22,050 nt of DNA from Larix sibirica (Eukaryota; Streptophyta; Pinopsida; Pinales; Pinaceae), in contig NWUY0300054810.1 of NCBI GenBank assembly GCA_004151065.3, positions 18,156 through 40,205 of the forward strand. The letters run 5' to 3'. Under the pieces are notes generated by a model that saw only the letters and a list, made by a program, of their open reading frames with translations, was not told where the DNA came from and did no database searches. Made by a program: the position numbers and the translations under genes. The stretch's first letter is position 1; each line of letters starts with the position of its first letter. Positions 18,004 through 22,050 of the stretch are shown piece after piece.

Positions 18004-18390
18004 GTAAGTCCCAATTATAACAACTTATTTGATATCACGCACATCCATATTTTATCTGTATTCTATAGTTTATATATATTTTGAAAAATTACAATAACAT
18101 CTTATTTAATATCATGCACATCCATAATTTATCCGTATTCTACAGTTTATGCATATTTTGTTAAATTACAATTACATACCATTGCCTTGCAAATGATGCA
18201 GGATAGATTTAACAAAACAAAAACAATTTAGATTTTTCAATAATTCGATCACATTTCATGTATATATCTTACTCTTATTGCTTTGCTTTTGTATTTTTCA
18301 TATGTATCTTTCATTAAAATATTGATTTTGTTTTCTTCATATCTATTTTTCATTCCTGTGGCATTGTTAAATTTGGTATTGTATTGTAGG
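18004..18390 (+). other. Possible intron remnant after the PAE exon
   Basis: The stretch opens GTAAGT and an acceptor-like TTGTATTGTAG ends at about 18390. The sequence after that acceptor (GSLKHLLGVCT in one frame) does not clearly match the next PAE exon, so the acceptor may be chance. The stretch contains the 77-bp tandem duplication listed separately. Confidence 0.3.
18016..18169 (+). repeat. 77-bp tandem duplication
   Basis: CTTATTTGATATCACGCACA (from 18024) recurs as CTTATTTAATATCATGCACA (from 18101), followed in both by TCCATA, TTTATC, GTATTCTA and AGTTTAT with a dozen or so substitutions. Confidence 0.85.
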
Positions 18391-20246
18391 GATCTCTAAA
18401 ACACTTGCTAGGAGTTTGCACATAAAAAATGGATCTATTTTTTTGTGTGGCTTCTAAGCCAAGTGAAAATTTTGTTCAAAGACATGTGTTCCTTTGTACC
18501 TTTACACCTTTATGTGATTTGGGGTTTATAAACATATCCATTAAAAAATTTAATGGCATATCTCGTATGTTGCTCAACACTCAACATTTGAATCTTCATG
18601 TATGCACAAATTGGATGTCGCTCAACACTCAATAGTTCCTTTATGCACACGTTTCTTCAACTTGTTTGTATCTATTTCAAGCTATCAATTGCATGTGAAT
18701 TTGATGACTAATGATCTTTGGCAATGCTTTGATCCTGATGATTCAATATTTGACATGATCATTTCACATTTGATCTACATATTCTGTGTTTTCTTCTTTG
18801 TTGCAACTTGGCTATCTATTTAGCCGAAGTAACATACATTATTGACAGGAAATGTGCAAAACTGAAAATCATCCAGACTTATTTGCGAGAAATTTGTTAG
18901 TTGGTAGTCTGTTTTCTCAAATCTCCCCATGATTTGTGAGTTCTAAAATTTTTACGGAGTCTCAGTCTTTCATTCAAAATTTTAGATTTGTCTTTCATTG
19001 GTTTATGCTTAAGGGAAATCTCTGAAAATCACTAAGTGGAGAGATCTGAATCCCCCCAAACCCTATCTTGGTAACTATGCCTCTGTAAGTCAAAAGACGT
19101 TCGGTAAAACCCGAATGTTTTTAAACCCTTTTATTTATCTATCTATTTATTTTTGTAGGGGTTTCACTATGCTTCATCCCTATTGTTTTCTTAACTTATT
19201 TATTTTTGTCTGTAGATTGAATTGATTTGCATCTAGATTTGTCCAAGGGGTTGAGTTCTGAAAATATGAGTAATTGCAATGTGTTTTTATGTTGTAAGTC
19301 ATGGTATAATTCATCCAATTCATGAACAAACTAGATATTTAGAAACAAACAACTGTAGTGGTAGTCTTTATGTGTTTGGAAGTGGAATGCTCTATGCAAC
19401 AGAAAAATGGTAATGTTCTAGGCTCCCTCTTCCTTTTGTTTGTACACACATACATATATAAATACCCATCAATCTCTTCGTTATCTACATTTAATTATCA
19501 ATAGAGTTTATGTGTTCATTGCTTTATATATCTTAACACATTTCGTCTTCTTGCATACAAAAAATAGATACCACCACAAAAGCATCCATTATTGACCTTT
19601 GCACAAAAGGATAGACTAACACATTCAAGGGAGATGTCTTGATTCTCTATGGGCCGGATGTGCTAGAAATATAGATTCATGAGTCAAAGCACAATGTGTC
19701 CACACTCACCTCACAGAGTGAAATGGGAAAATGATATGCTTTTATAAGAGCTTCCAATTTTCTTGCAAATTTTCAATTCATTTTGTTTTCAAAGACATGG
19801 ACTTTGCTGCTCGCAGCCCTTGTTTTTATATAATTTTTTTTTTCTAGATAAATTGAAATCAAAGGATAAGTTCAAAATATCGAGAAATAATCTCATAAAA
19901 TGTATATTTCAATTATGAAAAATCCATGTCCCTATCCACCAATGTTGGGCATTTCTAAAACAATTGCTTGACCAAAATAAACATGAGGCAAAAGAATCAC
20001 TTAAGGAATTCTCACATGGATTCATTGTGTCAATGAATCTATTGGATAAGGAAAACAATTACAAGTGGCTAAATATGCATGTAAAGGTTGTCAATGCCAC
20101 TTATTTACCTGAGGGCTCTCAACTTGGATGATCTTTACATTATTTGAAGGTCTTAAGGTACATAGATAATGCCTTTAGTTTGCACTCCATTAATGCAAAA
20201 TTGACAAAATATATAGATTAGGGTATTGTGTCCCTCAAGCAATAAG
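18391..20246. other. Unassigned AT-rich region
   Basis: Open stretches of 68 and 73 codons at 18429-18635 and 18602-18823 have no recognisable motif. A phrase GCTCAACACTCAA repeats at about 18573 and 18620. A frame at about 19985-20130 reads YKWLNMHVKVVNATYLPEG without a stop for a short way but matches nothing I know. Confidence 0.35.
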
Positions 20247-20798
20247 AAATTGAATATAGACAACTTTGTTATTAACTTTTAATTTTAAAATGGCATGTTG
20301 CATTTTCATCCCAACTACTAAAACACAAGTAAACTAAAACATAAGTAACACATTTCAATATCCAATTTATAATGATGGTTTTATTATGAAACTTTTTGTA
20401 GATGTTATTAAAAATATGAATGGCATGCAATTTGAGTCTTTAAACCATGTGACATCTTTCAGTGAATATGTAACATGTGTAAATCATACTTGAGCTTCAA
20501 AGAACCTTATAGGTAATGTGTTAGTCAATAAAGATGAAATTGAATATAGACAGCTTTGTTATTATTCTAAGTTTAAAATGGCATGTTGCATTTTCACCTT
20601 AATTACTAAAACACAGAGTGACACAATTCAATCTCAAATTCATAACTAGGATTTTGTCGTTGAACTTTACATCAATTCATTTGTAGATGTTGTTAAAAGT
20701 ATGAATGTCATGCAATTTGGGGCTTCAAACAATGTTACACCTTTTGTTGAAGATGCAACACATGTAAACCAAAGTGGAGCTTCAAAGAACCTTATAGG
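20247..20798 (+). repeat. Coding-like duplication, 290-bp period
   Basis: Copies lie at 20247-20513 and 20537-20798. Both open AAATTGAATATAGACA and close GCTTCAAAGAACCTTATAGG. The last 116 bases of each align without indels and keep a parallel reading frame: FVDVIKNMNGMQF with one later stop in copy 1, and FVDVVKSMNVMQFGASNNVT with no stop in copy 2, both ending ASKNLIG. I do not recognise the protein. Indels occur in the middle of each copy. Confidence 0.85.
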
Positions 20799-21282
20799 AG
20801 GGCTTACATTTTTATTTTATTGGAGTCAATTTCATCTTTGCATGATATATGATTTGTAGCTATTTGAATGGATGCAAATGTGGACAATATCACTACCTTA
20901 TAAATTATGAATCAAGAACATTGTTGTCCATTTGTGATTGATTTAATCTTGGAATCAAAACACTAAATATATGCTTGCACTGAAAAATTGTGATTGGTTT
21001 TAGAATGCATAGGCAGGTAAATATGCATTGAAACATTCGAAGTAGGGGGTTCCACATAATCATAAACATGATAGAGAAAGAGTAAAAAATGGTTGTGCTT
21101 TGTTGTTGGTTAGAAATGATTTCTTTTTGCATGTCTCATTTGTTACAGTTGTTTCAAATGATGATAGTAATTGTCAAGAAAGGGCTCAGACATGATCTCT
21201 TAGAGGAAAGATACACCTTCTCTTATTGATTACAACAATTTAGAGAAGTTGATAGAACCTTCTAGTTTTACCTTTGGAAGAC
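20799..21282. other. Unassigned region
   Basis: No gene or repeat was recognised. A 75-codon minus-strand open stretch at 20905-21132 has no motif or supporting context and is treated as chance. Confidence 0.35.
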
Positions 21283-21760
21283 ATGTTAATCCACTAACCC
21301 CCAACCCATAACCCAGTAACCCATAAACCCCTAACACCCTAATTCCTAACCCACTAACTTTTGACCCTAACCCCTATCTAAACACTAACACATTAACCCC
21401 TAACCCTTATTGAATCAACCACCATCTTTATAACCCACTAACACATGACTAATCTTTTCACCCACTAAACCATAACCGACCTTAACATAATTTGACCTCT
21501 AACCATTATGGCACCAAACAAATAATAACCCCTAACACGAGAACCACTTAAGACACCTTGACCCCTAACCATGTGACCCCTCGATACTTAATGGTTTTGA
21601 ACAAGCCAAACCTTGAGACACAACAACCCTTGACACATAATGACCCCTAAAACATAACCTCAAACCCACTTAGCACCTAAGATATTAACACCCTAATGCC
21701 TAACACATTAACCCCAACCTTGAACCTCCTAACACACTAAACGGTACATCTTCATCCTCC
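21283..21760 (+). repeat. Degenerate telomere-like C/A-rich array
   Basis: The plus strand is strongly depleted in G and repeats variants of AACCCCTAAC, including AACCCCTAACACCCTAAT and TAACCCCTAACCCTTA. The motif resembles the plant telomere strand CCCTAAA but units vary in length and order. It is best near 21289-21420 and fades to isolated units by about 21720. Confidence 0.75.
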
Positions 21761-22050
21761 TCACACCCACCTATCTTTCACCTAACCATTTGATTGCTCA
21801 TATTTATGAAAATATTTGTAGCAATCACTAAAAGACAACATGTCCCTTGAAAGAAACAATGGTGGTCACATTTGTCATTTTTTATTCAAATCATATAGTG
21901 ACCATCACAACATGTCATTAAATTTTATTACAACCACACTCTATTTTATCCCATCACAAATAATAATTTGTTGATTGTCATTTTTAGATCATTGTTAGCT
22001 TTTGTGTTACTTCAAAAGTCTTTAAAACATGTTTTGGGGTGCTTCATGAG
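21761..22050. other. Unassigned window end
   Basis: AT-rich sequence without an identifiable gene, repeat or RNA feature. Confidence 0.4.

Noticed and set aside
18391-18470. Possible next exon of the pectin acetylesterase gene after an acceptor-like TTGTATTGTAG
   Set aside because: The translation does not clearly match the family region expected after the GCSAGG exon.
1-22050. CRISPR array, phage, operon or other prokaryotic system
   Set aside because: No regular spacer-repeat arrays, no ribosome-site-led gene strings, and clear plant retroelements and spliced gene fragments throughout.

Overview
The window looks like nuclear intergenic DNA of a seed plant, most likely a conifer. It is AT-rich, carries no intact multi-exon gene, and is filled with old, overlapping retroelement remains plus two broken plant cell-wall gene fragments. 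The conifer call is an inference. It rests mainly on a decayed Penelope-like element (PLE) that still encodes a GIY-YIG endonuclease, a retroelement class reported in plants chiefly from conifers (the Dryad lineage), and on the general mix of degenerate L1-type LINE and LTR debris.

Layout. 1-1096: unassigned AT-rich DNA. 1097-2084: 3' part of a PLE on the minus strand (end of the reverse transcriptase plus the GIY-YIG domain), bracketed by a 43-bp inverted repeat. 2085-3400: pyrimidine-rich, unassigned. About 3400-7240: a plus-strand L1-type LINE, heavily mutated but recognisable from endonuclease through reverse transcriptase and a CCHC-type finger to RNase H. 7439-7660: three tandem copies of a 73-75 bp unit. 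7661-11680: unassigned, with a short duplication and a possible SINE head. 11818-16002: a minus-strand non-autonomous LTR retrotransposon with paired LTRs, a tRNA-iMet-type primer site, a polypurine tract and a gag-protease remnant but no reverse transcriptase or integrase. Its right LTR is split at 14094-15785 by a 1.69-kb TG...CA element, probably a solo LTR. 16140-16900: possible SINE heads and a tandem duplication.

17132-17696 holds a pseudogene fragment of a GT8 xylan glucuronosyltransferase (GUX/PGSIP family). 180 bp further on, 17879-18003 is one exon of a pectin acetylesterase with splice sites still in place but an internal stop. Their side-by-side position suggests captured gene fragments. 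18004-21280 is mostly unassigned and contains a coding-like 290-bp-period duplication. 21283-21760 is a C/A-rich, telomere-like degenerate array.

Nothing here forms a working pathway. The value of the window is in its nested insertion history, the PLE, the two gene fragments and the odd repeats. I found no convincing new functional system. All family calls come from reading translations by eye, without database searches.
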